From Arcobacter sp. (GTDB lineage: Bacteria; Campylobacterota; Campylobacteria; Campylobacterales; Arcobacteraceae): 64,000 bases of DNA. Position 1 is the stretch's first letter; every line of letters begins with the position of its first letter. The notes below the pieces were generated by a model. That model was given only the letters and a program-made list of their open reading frames with translations. It did no database searches and was not told the DNA's origin. Location: NCBI GenBank assembly GCA_002869535.1, contig PKUK01000001.1, forward strand, positions 434,001 to 498,000, in the 5' to 3' direction. Made by a program: the position numbers and the translations under genes. Below, piece after piece: positions 46,969 through 55,052 of the stretch.

Positions 46969-48753
46969 TTAATTTAATTTTGAGATACTAACTAGCTCTT
47001 CAAAACACTCTTCAAAAGCATCAACAATTTTAGGCTCAAAAAATGTTCCTTTTCCCTCTATAATAATTTCTTTAGATTTCTTTTCATCAAAAGCATCTTT
47101 ATAACATCTCTTAGACATCAAGGCATCAAAAACATCTACAATAGAGACAATTCTAGCAAATAGTGGTATCTGCTCACCTATTAAACCTTTTGGATAACCT
47201 GTGCCATCCCACTTTTCATGATGATATAAAGATATATCTCTTCCAGCTAACATAATTTCAGAGGTTGGATTATCTAATATCGCCGCACCAATTGCTGGAT
47301 GAGTTTCTATTATTATTCTCTCTTCTTTATCTAGTTTTCCAGGTTTTAATAATATTTTATCTGGAATACCAAGTTTTCCAATATCATGCATTGCACTAGC
47401 ATATTTTAATATATAAATATCTTCTTCACATAAAGGAAGTTTTTTTGCAATAGCTTCTGAATACAAACCTATTCTATTAATATGTTCAGCGGTATCATTA
47501 TCTTTATATTCTGCTGCAACTGCTAGTCTAAATAGTGTATCCAAATAAGATTCTTTCAGATTTATTTTCATTTTATTAAAAGAAGTAATAAGTTCATTTA
47601 TCTCTTTGATAGGGTTTGGATTGACACTAGAGTGGTCTAAATTTAATAACTCTATTTTCTCAGTCATATCTCTTAGTTTTGATATAGGACTAGAGATATA
47701 TCTTGACATTTTAATACTAATAACTAAAGATATTAAACCCACAAATATAATTAAAAAGATATTTAATCTATTATTCTTTTTTAATAAACCTAAAAAATCA
47801 TCTTCTAAAACATACATACCAACTGTCCACTCTAAATCACCTATTTTAAAAGGTAAAAACATAGCTTGATAATTTTTTTCATCTTTTGAAAAAGTTAGAA
47901 GAATCTTTTCTTTTATTGTTTGTTTATTATTTACTTTAATAAGCTCATTATATGCACTTTTTATTATGTTATCATCATTTAATGTATCTATACTTTTTAA
48001 AACATTTTTATGACTAGGTAAAGAGATTACTTTTAAAGATTTGTTTATTAGGAAAACTTTTCCATTATCGCCTAATTTTAAGTTATTTATAAATGAGGCA
48101 AGTCTATCTATTTCTATATCTATTCCAATTACACCTCTTAATTTATTATTCTTGTCATATATTGGTGTTGATACTGTTATTCCAGGCTTTTTTGATGTAT
48201 AAAAAATATATGGTTCAGTCCAAGTAAATTTATTATTTTTAATTGCATTTAAATACCAAGGTCTAATCTTTGGGTTATAGATATCATTTTTTAAAATTCT
48301 TTCATTTATTTTATTCATGAATTTATCATTTTGAAAAACTTTTACTGTTTTTTTACCTTCATTATCATATATAATACTTTTTTGTAAAAAGCCAATACTA
48401 TTCTTTAGAAGCATGGTAAAAGAACCATCAACCGATGCATAATAAAGCCCTGAAAAATACTGATTTATATTCATTTGCTCATAAAAATAGTTAATAAGTT
48501 CATTTTGATTTTCAGTACTTATGACATCTCTTCTTTGTAAATTTCTTGTAAAATTTGATGCATCAGTTGCAACATTCATATAGGTTTTTGATTTATCAAC
48601 TGCAAACTCAGATATATTTTCCATTATTTTATATGATTGTTCAGATAGTGAATTTTTTGTTGTGTAATAAGTTGTAAATAGTATAATACTCATAGAAATA
48701 ACAATAACTAGAGAAAAAGAGAGTATAAGTAAGCTTTTTAGTGAGAGTTTCAT
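46969..48753 (-). CDS. Cache-HAMP-HD-GYP c-di-GMP phosphodiesterase
   Basis: A 594-residue membrane protein. Helices at about residues 8-30 and near 335-352 flank a periplasmic double-Cache domain with RPWYLNAI and TEPYIF, patterns seen in amine, amino acid or carboxylate sensors. HAMP follows, then HD-GYP with HDIGKLGIPD, the HHEKWDGTGYP signature and DVFDALMS, all metal ligands intact. I choose ATG 48753, well spaced from AGGTGG, rather than GTG 48762, which lies inside the ribosome site. It should degrade c-di-GMP in response to an external ligand. Confidence 0.93.
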   Translation of the reverse strand: MKLSLKSLLILSFSLVIVISMSIILFTTYYTTKNSLSEQSYKIMENISEFAVDKSKTYMNVATDASNFTRNLQRRDVISTENQNELINYFYEQMNINQYFSGLYYASVDGSFTMLLKNSIGFLQKSIIYDNEGKKTVKVFQNDKFMNKINERILKNDIYNPKIRPWYLNAIKNNKFTWTEPYIFYTSKKPGITVSTPIYDKNNKLRGVIGIDIEIDRLASFINNLKLGDNGKVFLINKSLKVISLPSHKNVLKSIDTLNDDNIIKSAYNELIKVNNKQTIKEKILLTFSKDEKNYQAMFLPFKIGDLEWTVGMYVLEDDFLGLLKKNNRLNIFLIIFVGLISLVISIKMSRYISSPISKLRDMTEKIELLNLDHSSVNPNPIKEINELITSFNKMKINLKESYLDTLFRLAVAAEYKDNDTAEHINRIGLYSEAIAKKLPLCEEDIYILKYASAMHDIGKLGIPDKILLKPGKLDKEERIIIETHPAIGAAILDNPTSEIMLAGRDISLYHHEKWDGTGYPKGLIGEQIPLFARIVSIVDVFDALMSKRCYKDAFDEKKSKEIIIEGKGTFFEPKIVDAFEECFEELVSISKLN

Positions 48754-48887
48754 AATTTCCACCTAAAAATTCATTTTTAATTATTTATTATATCTTAAAT
48801 ATAAAAAAGTCACAATTTTATATTTTAATAGTTGTTTTAAATACAAACTCTTTTTGATATAATCACATAAAAATTTAAAGGTTTAAC

Positions 48888-50168
48888 TTGAGTTTAGTTT
48901 TAGAAATATTTAAAGAGATAACATCAATACCAAGATGTAGTGGTACTCACAATGAGTTTATAGATTATGTAAAAAATTATGCATCAAAATATGATTATGA
49001 ATGTTTAGTTGATGATGTAAATAATATATTATGTAAAAAGAAAAATTCAAACTCAAAAATATGTTTACAATCACACTATGATATTGTCTGTCTAATTGAT
49101 AACACTATTCCTAAAATAGTTGAAAAAGATGGTTATTTTATGGCAGAAAACTCAACACTTGGTGCGGACAATGGAATTGGTTGTTCTTATATGTTAGCAC
49201 TAATGGCTCAAAACAAAGACTTAGAATACCTTTTTACAGCAGATGAAGAGATAGGATTAATAGGAGCCAATGATATAAACTTAGAAATAAAGTCTCATTT
49301 TATGTTAAATTTAGACTCCGAAGAAGAAGGAGAAATATGTATAGGTTGTGCGGGTGGTGTTGATATACTTGCAAAACATACAAGTCATAAACTAGTTGCA
49401 AATACACAAAACCTAAAACTATATGAAATAACAATTGCAAAACTAAGAGGTGGGCACAGTGGTGTAAATATCCATGAAAATATACCAAATGCCCTTAAAC
49501 TAATTGCTAAATCAATTAAAGAGTGTGATGGGAAACTATTGGATTTAAATGGTGGAGAGAGAATAAACTCAATTCCAGCAAATGCAAAAGCAATCATAGC
49601 TTCAAAAAAAGCTCCTATTAGTACACATGAAAATATGAGTATCAAAGAAGTAGCAGAGATTCCTCAGCATTTTAATTTATATAGTGATGAAATTATAGAT
49701 TTTTTATATGATTTTGAAAATGGGGTAATAGAGTTCAATAATGAATTAGATGTAGTAGAAACCTCAATTAACTTAGCAATTGTAAAAACAAATATCAATG
49801 AAATAGAGATAAAACTAAGTGCAAGATCTATGGATAATGACAAACTAAACAGTATCAAAGAATCCACTTGCAATCAGCTAAAAAAACAGAACTTTGAAGT
49901 CCAAACAAAAGGTAAATATCCAGCTTGGAAACCAGATAAAAATGAGTTTACTCAAAGAGTTTTTGAAATATATAAAAAACATAACCCAAATGCAGAACTT
50001 AGAGCTATACATGCAGGACTAGAGTGCGCAATTTTTAAAGAGAAATTCCCTCACCTCAAAGTAGCCTCTATTGGACCAAATATTTATAATCCCCACTCTT
50101 ATAATGAAAGAGTTAGTATAAAATCTGTTGAAAATTTATTTGAAATTGTAAAAGAGATAATCTCATAA
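48888..50168 (+). CDS. pepD: M20 aminoacyl-histidine (Xaa-His) dipeptidase
   Basis: A 426-residue cytosolic nonspecific dipeptidase of the PepD family. Motifs: QSHYDIVC (zinc), LGADNGIGCSYMLAL, FTADEEIGLIGA (catalytic Glu pair), HAGLECAIF and the terminal NPHSYNERVSI. It cleaves dipeptides including carnosine-like Xaa-His. The start is TTG 7 nt after AAAGG, with TATAAT at 48858-48863. It is unrelated in sequence to the M20 gene at 10654 beyond the fold. It ends in a bidirectional terminator. Confidence 0.94.
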   Translation: MSLVLEIFKEITSIPRCSGTHNEFIDYVKNYASKYDYECLVDDVNNILCKKKNSNSKICLQSHYDIVCLIDNTIPKIVEKDGYFMAENSTLGADNGIGCSYMLALMAQNKDLEYLFTADEEIGLIGANDINLEIKSHFMLNLDSEEEGEICIGCAGGVDILAKHTSHKLVANTQNLKLYEITIAKLRGGHSGVNIHENIPNALKLIAKSIKECDGKLLDLNGGERINSIPANAKAIIASKKAPISTHENMSIKEVAEIPQHFNLYSDEIIDFLYDFENGVIEFNNELDVVETSINLAIVKTNINEIEIKLSARSMDNDKLNSIKESTCNQLKKQNFEVQTKGKYPAWKPDKNEFTQRVFEIYKKHNPNAELRAIHAGLECAIFKEKFPHLKVASIGPNIYNPHSYNERVSIKSVENLFEIVKEIIS

Positions 50169-50192
50169 AAGAGGCTAAATAGACTCTTTTAT
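50165..50192. terminator. Bidirectional terminator between pepD and DUF302 gene
   Basis: A 9-bp stem (ATAAAAGAG with CTCTTTTAT) around a 10-nt loop, followed by AATTTTT. It overlaps the pepD stop and the 3' end of the convergent DUF302 gene. Confidence 0.75.
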
Positions 50193-50552
50193 AATTTTTA
50201 AAATAGTTTCTTGTGCACTTTGTGCTATATCTATCATATCAGGATTTATATCATCTACAAGTTGTACCAATGAATTTGTAGCAACTGTAGTCTCTTTGCC
50301 TTCTTTATAAACAGAAATTTTACAAGGCATTATTGAACTTAGACTCATATCCTCACTTAAAAACACTTCTGCAACCTTTGGATTACAAATATCTAATATC
50401 TGACACTCATTTTTAAAGTCAATCCCTTTTGAGTTTAATGTCTCTTTTACATTATGAATATGTAAAACACCAAACTTAAAATCTGAAATAATCTCTTGTA
50501 TTTTATCTACTACTTCTTGCACACTTTTTTTACTTTTTTCAATATAAACCAT
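50175..50552 (-). CDS. DUF302 protein
   Basis: A 125-residue protein of the DUF302 family (FGVLHIHNVKETLNSKGIDF, CQILDICNPKVAEVFL, MPCKISVYKEG). The fold binds small ligands and occurs alone or in redox and sulfur contexts; the Cys in LDICNP and MPC is conserved in the family. No signal peptide. It lies 60 bp downstream of the 50613 response regulator on the same strand, so it may be the last gene of the acyl-signal locus. Function unknown. Confidence 0.85.
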   Translation of the reverse strand: MVYIEKSKKSVQEVVDKIQEIISDFKFGVLHIHNVKETLNSKGIDFKNECQILDICNPKVAEVFLSEDMSLSSIMPCKISVYKEGKETTVATNSLVQLVDDINPDMIDIAQSAQETILKIIKESI

Positions 50553-50612
50553 TTTCTATCCTAATTTTATAATCTTGAATTAAAGTATAACTAAAAGCTA
50601 TAAAAATTACTT

Positions 50613-51302
50613 TTAATTATTCACAATTATTCTGCATCCCAGAGTTGGTATTGATTCTATTACTTTATACTCTAATTTACTTCTTAATCTATAGATTAAT
50701 GTTCTCAATGTACTATCAGAAATTGCATTGTTTTTCCAAATCCTTGATTCTAATTCTTCAAAAGATACAAACTCCCCTTTATATTCAATTAGAATTTTTA
50801 TAAGAGAGACCTCTTTACTTCCAAGTTTTACAGCTAAATCATTATAAAATAACTTTTCATTTTTATTATCAAAGTAATAATTATTACCTAAGCTTTGATA
50901 CTCGTTGTTTATATTACTTTTATCTATTGCTTTATTTTTATACAGACCTAACATTATGTTAGATTTTAACTCTTCTCTTTTAAAAGGTTTTAATAAATAA
51001 CTTACAGGATTTGTTTTAATAGCCCTATTAATTGTATTTTCATCTGAAAAAGCTGTTATATATATGATAGGAATATTCTCAAAAGTTTGAATTTCCTCAA
51101 CAACTTCAATACCATCTTTGCTTTTCCCAAGATTAATATCCATTAAAATTATATCTGGTCTATCAAATTTAACACTACTTATAGCATCATCATAATTTGT
51201 TACACAATTACTAACATTATAATTAAATTTTTGTAAAGTCTTTTTCATATCAAGTGCAACAATACTCTCATCTTCTACGATTAATATTTTAGTTTTATTC
51301 AT
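50613..51302 (-). CDS. OmpR-like response regulator, paralog 1 of the acyl-signal locus
   Basis: A 229-residue regulator. The receiver has Glu10-Asp11, phospho-acceptor Asp55 (LMDINLGKSKDG) and Lys105 (LLKPFKRE); the spacing resembles receivers paired with HisKA_2 kinases. Residues about 140-229 are a winged helix with LGSKEVSLIKILIEYKGE and STLRTLIYRLRSKLEY. It is about half identical by eye to the regulator at 52210-52896. It follows the acyl-signal synthase and has a GTCACA direct repeat 53-70 bp upstream of its ATG, suggesting auto- or cross-regulation. Confidence 0.92.
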   Translation of the reverse strand: MNKTKILIVEDESIVALDMKKTLQKFNYNVSNCVTNYDDAISSVKFDRPDIILMDINLGKSKDGIEVVEEIQTFENIPIIYITAFSDENTINRAIKTNPVSYLLKPFKREELKSNIMLGLYKNKAIDKSNINNEYQSLGNNYYFDNKNEKLFYNDLAVKLGSKEVSLIKILIEYKGEFVSFEELESRIWKNNAISDSTLRTLIYRLRSKLEYKVIESIPTLGCRIIVNN

Positions 51303-51352
51303 TTTTTATTCTCTTTAGTTATTTTTAATTACATTAAAATGATAACATTTTA

Positions 51353-51372
51353 TTGTCACATATTTTGTCACA
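51353..51372 (-). promoter_or_regulatory. Direct-repeat operator TTGTCACA x2, 12-bp period
   Basis: Two TTGTCACA copies start at 51353 and 51365 in the 85-bp gap before the regulator at 50613-51302. The spacing (GTCACA-N6-GTCACA) is identical to the pair at 52185-52204. OmpR-family dimers bind direct repeats about one helical turn apart, so a site for one or both local regulators is plausible. A weaker copy (TTGTTACA, 51385) overlaps the synthase stop. Confidence 0.55.
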
Positions 51373-51387
51373 AAATCATTAAATTTG

Positions 51388-52149
51388 TTACAATCCTAGA
51401 AAAACTTTTTTAAAAAACTTTGAAGCTAAATTTGGGTTATAAGAAATTATAAGACATGGTGTATCAAAACTTCCATAAGTACTTAACTCTTCATAAATCT
51501 CAACACCTCCAAGTTTCTCAAATAATTTATAATGCTCTTTTTTTATGCCCGACAATGCAATATCAATATTATTATTAATAAAAATATTATAAATGCCACA
51601 CATCAAATATTTAAACTCCTGATTTAATCCACTGCCTCTAGTTTTTACAATATTCCTTGAAATTTCACCAATACATGCATACTTTTCTCTCATATTATCA
51701 AATGAACATTTTTCTTCAGATGGTAACTTATTGCTAGAATCAAAAATTAATCTTATGGTTGCCGTCACTTCTTTATTGTTTTTATAATATATTATTGCTG
51801 ATGTCTTATCATATATATCAAAATTTAAACCTTCTATTGTATCTGGAAACTCATTTTGATAATTTATCTCTCTAAATACATCACTTCTTAATTTAAACAC
51901 TTGAACTAACTCCTCTGCTGTACTTATTAGACTAAGATTTTTATTCTCTACATTCCAAGATAATTTTTTATTAAATGTTATGCTTTCATCAATGATACTT
52001 TCTAAAAATATTCTTTTTTGAAAAGTTTCTAATGCATATTTTTGTTCTTTATAAAAACCTTTAGGTAAATAATCCACTCTTTCTTGGATATTTTGTTTAA
52101 CAAATTCTTGAAGTAAATTTAGGGAGATATTTTTGTTTAGGTTAATCAT
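51388..52149 (-). CDS. LuxI/FeeM-type acyl-signal synthase (autoinducer synthase superfamily)
   Basis: A 253-residue GNAT-fold protein. After an unusual 80-residue N-terminal extension, the LuxI pattern appears: Arg88 and Phe92 (LRSDVFREI), Asp111 and Asp114 (FDIYD), Arg133 (TIRLI), and Glu162, Ser164, Arg165 (GEISRN). The Glu two residues before Asp111 in LuxI is Asn here. FeeM makes N-acyl amino acids and LuxI acyl-homoserine lactones, both from acyl-ACP; which product is made here is open. It lies between two paralogous regulators and next to a 7TMR-DISM kinase, with a direct-repeat operator 38-55 bp upstream. No LuxR-type receptor is present. Confidence 0.78.
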   Translation of the reverse strand: MINLNKNISLNLLQEFVKQNIQERVDYLPKGFYKEQKYALETFQKRIFLESIIDESITFNKKLSWNVENKNLSLISTAEELVQVFKLRSDVFREINYQNEFPDTIEGLNFDIYDKTSAIIYYKNNKEVTATIRLIFDSSNKLPSEEKCSFDNMREKYACIGEISRNIVKTRGSGLNQEFKYLMCGIYNIFINNNIDIALSGIKKEHYKLFEKLGGVEIYEELSTYGSFDTPCLIISYNPNLASKFFKKVFLGL

Positions 52150-52184
52150 AGCTTGTCCTTTTTAGGACAAACTTTAATCAGTAT

Positions 52185-52204
52185 GCGTCACATTTAGCGT
52201 CACA
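52185..52204 (-). promoter_or_regulatory. Direct-repeat operator GCGTCACA x2, 12-bp period
   Basis: Two GCGTCACA copies start at 52185 and 52197 in the 60-bp gap before the acyl-signal synthase, ending 5 bp before the stop of the upstream regulator. The core GTCACA-N6-GTCACA equals that at 51355-51372. It lies 38-55 bp before the synthase ATG, near the expected -35 region. Confidence 0.55.
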
Positions 52205-52209
52205 AACTA

Positions 52210-52896
52210 TTAAGTAGAAGTTACTTTACAACCAATTGAGGAAATTGTTTCAATAATTTTATACTCTAATTTAGACCGTAATCTATAAATTAAAGTTCTT
52301 AATGTACTATTAGATACAGGTGCATCTGGCCAAAGTAAATATTCAATTTCACTAAAAGATACAATATTACAATTTGCTTCAACTAAAAGTGTTAATAATT
52401 TTTTCTCTTTTAGTCCTAATTTTATTGGCAATTGATTATAAAAAAGTATTTCATTTTTTAAGTCATAATAAAAGTTAAAGCCCAAACTTTTATTAATATT
52501 TACACTTTTTTTAATATCTGAGTTGTTAATTTTATATATACAAAGCATGATTGTAGATTTTAACTCTTCCCTTTTAAACGGCTTAATTAAATACCCAATA
52601 GGATTAGTTTGAATTGCTTTAAATATAGTATCTTCATCTGAATATGCAGTAAGATATATGATTGGTATATTTTCTATTTTTTGAATATCAATTACAGTAT
52701 CGATTCCATTTTTACTATTTTTTAAATTGATATCCATTAATATTATTGAAGGTTTATAAATTTGTACGCTACTAATAGCAGAATCATAATTTGATACACA
52801 TTCTACATTCTTATATCCAAAACTATTTAATGTGCGTTTTATATCAAGAGAAACTATACTTTCATCTTCTACTATTAGTATTTTTATATTATTCAT
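52210..52896 (-). CDS. OmpR-like response regulator, paralog 2 of the acyl-signal locus
   Basis: A 228-residue regulator with receiver residues Glu10-Asp11, Asp55 and Lys105 (LIKPFKRE), all intact, and a C-terminal winged helix (LGLKEKKLLTLLVE, SNSTLRTLIYRLRSKLEY). It overlaps the 3' end of the 7TMR-DISM kinase by 8 bp, making that kinase its likely partner. The synthase gene begins 60 bp downstream behind its own operator. The recognition-helix sequence is almost the same as in the 50613 paralog, so both may bind the same GTCACA repeats. Confidence 0.93.
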   Translation of the reverse strand: MNNIKILIVEDESIVSLDIKRTLNSFGYKNVECVSNYDSAISSVQIYKPSIILMDINLKNSKNGIDTVIDIQKIENIPIIYLTAYSDEDTIFKAIQTNPIGYLIKPFKREELKSTIMLCIYKINNSDIKKSVNINKSLGFNFYYDLKNEILFYNQLPIKLGLKEKKLLTLLVEANCNIVSFSEIEYLLWPDAPVSNSTLRTLIYRLRSKLEYKIIETISSIGCKVTST

Positions 52897-54733
52897 TATC
52901 TTCCCAAATAATAGTGATAGTTACACCATCATTTGATTGTATTTTTATATTTGCTCCCAATTGATTTTCACATAAAGTATTTACTAAAGTTAAACCTAAA
53001 GATTGTTTTTTATTTTTTTCATCAAATCCTATTCCATCATCTTTTATTATTAGTTGTACATTTTGTTCAATCTTTTTCAAACTAATTGTTATATTCCCTT
53101 CTTTTGCTGGGAAAGCGTATTTTAAAGAGTTTGTAACCAATTCATTAATGATAAGTCCACAATATATAGCTTGTTCTATTTTTAATCTAGTTTGAATATC
53201 AAAATTTATTTCAATATCACTTTCATAGCTATCTTTTATCTCTTCTATAAGTAAATCAAAATATTCATAGGCATTGATATCTGTTATATCATTTTGATTA
53301 TATAAAAGCTCATGTAGATGACCCATTGCATTAATTCTATTTTGGATAGTTATTAGTATATCTTGCAACTTCTTATCTTCTATTTCATCATTTTGAAGTC
53401 TTATTAAAGAGACTATAGTTTGCATATTATTTTTTACTCTATGATTTAATTCTTTTAAAAGCAGCTCTTTTTCATCTAGTGCATATTTTAAGTCTTTTGT
53501 TTTCTCTTCAACACTTTTTTCAAGTCTTTTTGTTTCATTTTGTTGTTGAATTATTAATTTCTGATTTACTTCATTTTTCTCTTTTTGCAAACTATTAATT
53601 CTATTTGCTAATGCTACAGAGAAAATCACTGCTTCTAGTAGAAAAGAAATCTCTATTAAATACTTTGAATAGCCATAAATATCAAATATTCCAGCACTTG
53701 ATAAAAACATTAATATTCCAGAAGATAAAAATATAAACCAACCAAAAAGTATAAAATACGCTTGTTTGTTTCTTTTTATTGTGGCATAAATTGTTATATA
53801 CATCAAAAATATCAAGAATATCATTGTAATACTATTTCTATATTTATCATACCCTTGTGTTAATAGAAAAACTCCAATAGAAATAGGTATCAAAATTAAA
53901 AATAGATTTAATATCTTATTATGAATAGGGTATTGACTTGTTTGTAAAAAACTTTTAGTAAAAAGTCCTAGCCCATATACAGGAAGAGCTACAAAAAAAG
54001 ATGCCATAGAAATAATAATTGTCATATTTTCACTAGTTAGAAAATAGGCATTTGCTATACCAACGTATAATAGATGATGGATAATAAGTCCAATCATATA
54101 TACAACATAATATAAATAACTAATATCCCTAGTAAAAAAGAAAATAAATAGATTATATAAGGCAAGTATTAACATCGCTCCAAAAAATAGTGCAAGAATA
54201 AGTTGGTGTTTTATCTCTTTATTATAGAAGCTATCACTATTCCATAAATTAAGCTTTACAATTAATGTAGTAATAAAAGATGATGCTTTTACATAGTATG
54301 TTGAACTTTCTTTGGGTTTTAGTTCTATTATAAAAATAGGATTGATAATTGTTTCATGTAAATTTTTTAAAGAGAGTCCATCTTCTTCTTTTTTATAATT
54401 TTTATTTGGATTATAAAACTCTATATTTGTAGTAAGTGGATTATCATATTCCAAAATTTTAGAAATGACTTTATCTGTGTTGTTTTTTAAAGTAAATTTA
54501 ATCCAAACGTCAAAATCTGGTGAATACCCAAACCCTAAAAGCTTTTTATCATTTTTTTTAAATAGTTGACTAGAATTATCTATCTCGTCTATAGTCATAT
54601 TTCTACTTCTATCTAAAAAAATTTCACTATGAGGTAATAAGTTAATAAATTTTGTTTGATTATCCACAGTAACTGGATTTGCGTAAATAAAAGTTGTAAT
54701 AAATAAGAAAAATATTATTTTTAAATGTTTCAT
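52889..54733 (-). CDS. 7TMR-DISM histidine kinase (HisKA_2 type)
   Basis: A 614-residue membrane kinase. Signal peptide 1-18; residues about 25-160 are a periplasmic 7TMR-DISM extracellular domain (beta-rich, carbohydrate-binding-like); about 175-375 hold seven membrane helices; a coiled coil spans 380-425; the HisKA_2 helix has His431 in LNHRVKNNMQ; the ATPase domain with NELVTNSLKYAF and DDGIGFD ends the protein. The extracellular domain and the membrane bundle are both candidates for sensing a ligand, possibly a hydrophobic acyl signal. It is the first gene of the kinase-regulator-synthase-regulator set. Confidence 0.93.
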   Translation of the reverse strand: MKHLKIIFFLFITTFIYANPVTVDNQTKFINLLPHSEIFLDRSRNMTIDEIDNSSQLFKKNDKKLLGFGYSPDFDVWIKFTLKNNTDKVISKILEYDNPLTTNIEFYNPNKNYKKEEDGLSLKNLHETIINPIFIIELKPKESSTYYVKASSFITTLIVKLNLWNSDSFYNKEIKHQLILALFFGAMLILALYNLFIFFFTRDISYLYYVVYMIGLIIHHLLYVGIANAYFLTSENMTIIISMASFFVALPVYGLGLFTKSFLQTSQYPIHNKILNLFLILIPISIGVFLLTQGYDKYRNSITMIFLIFLMYITIYATIKRNKQAYFILFGWFIFLSSGILMFLSSAGIFDIYGYSKYLIEISFLLEAVIFSVALANRINSLQKEKNEVNQKLIIQQQNETKRLEKSVEEKTKDLKYALDEKELLLKELNHRVKNNMQTIVSLIRLQNDEIEDKKLQDILITIQNRINAMGHLHELLYNQNDITDINAYEYFDLLIEEIKDSYESDIEINFDIQTRLKIEQAIYCGLIINELVTNSLKYAFPAKEGNITISLKKIEQNVQLIIKDDGIGFDEKNKKQSLGLTLVNTLCENQLGANIKIQSNDGVTITIIWEDNE

Positions 54734-54759
54734 ATGTATAAGCCTAATTTTAATGCTTT

Positions 54760-54765
54760 ATTATA
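54760..54765 (-). promoter_or_regulatory. -10 box for the 7TMR-DISM kinase
   Basis: TATAAT on the minus strand, 27 bp before the kinase ATG. No GTCACA pair was seen here, so the kinase-regulator pair appears to be transcribed separately from the two operator-bearing units. Confidence 0.45.
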
Positions 54766-55023
54766 CATGATAAAAATTATTATTCATATAAATACCGATT
54801 AAACTTTATCGCACTTTTACTATTAAGTCATAAACTTCAAGTTTTTTTGGACAATCTTTCCACTAGTAAAAACTTCTCTAAAAGAAAGATAATAGTCAGA
54901 ACTTTGTGTCCTACTTCTTGTTGGCAGGATATATGCCTCTCAAATTTTAAAAATAGTTTTAATGCTTTTTGTTAAATTTTGATTATATTAAAAAAATAAG
55001 CTTTAATTCTTTTAGATAATAAT
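54766..55023. other. Gap of 319 bp (54734-55052) without a recognised gene
   Basis: Apart from the kinase -10 box at one end and the peroxidase hairpin at the other, no start codon with a ribosome site was found. On the minus strand one frame is open for about 38 codons from 54936 back to about 54823 (it contains ILPTRSRTQSSDYYLSF) but it has no start and follows a stop. It may be a gene remnant, a small RNA region or chance. No tRNA-like fold was seen. Confidence 0.4.
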
Positions 55024-55050
55024 GACTCCAGGGAACAAATCCCTAGAATC
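55024..55050 (-). terminator. Probable terminator after the diheme peroxidase gene
   Basis: An imperfect inverted repeat (GACTCCAGGGA with TCCCTAGAATC, two mismatches, 5-nt loop) begins 2 bp after the stop of the 342-residue peroxidase. The T-rich tail on the minus strand is short. Confidence 0.6.
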
Positions 55051-55052
55051 AT

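Noticed and set aside
51385-51392. Third copy of the direct repeat (TTGTTACA)
   Set aside because: It differs in the core, lies off the 12-bp period and overlaps the synthase stop codon.
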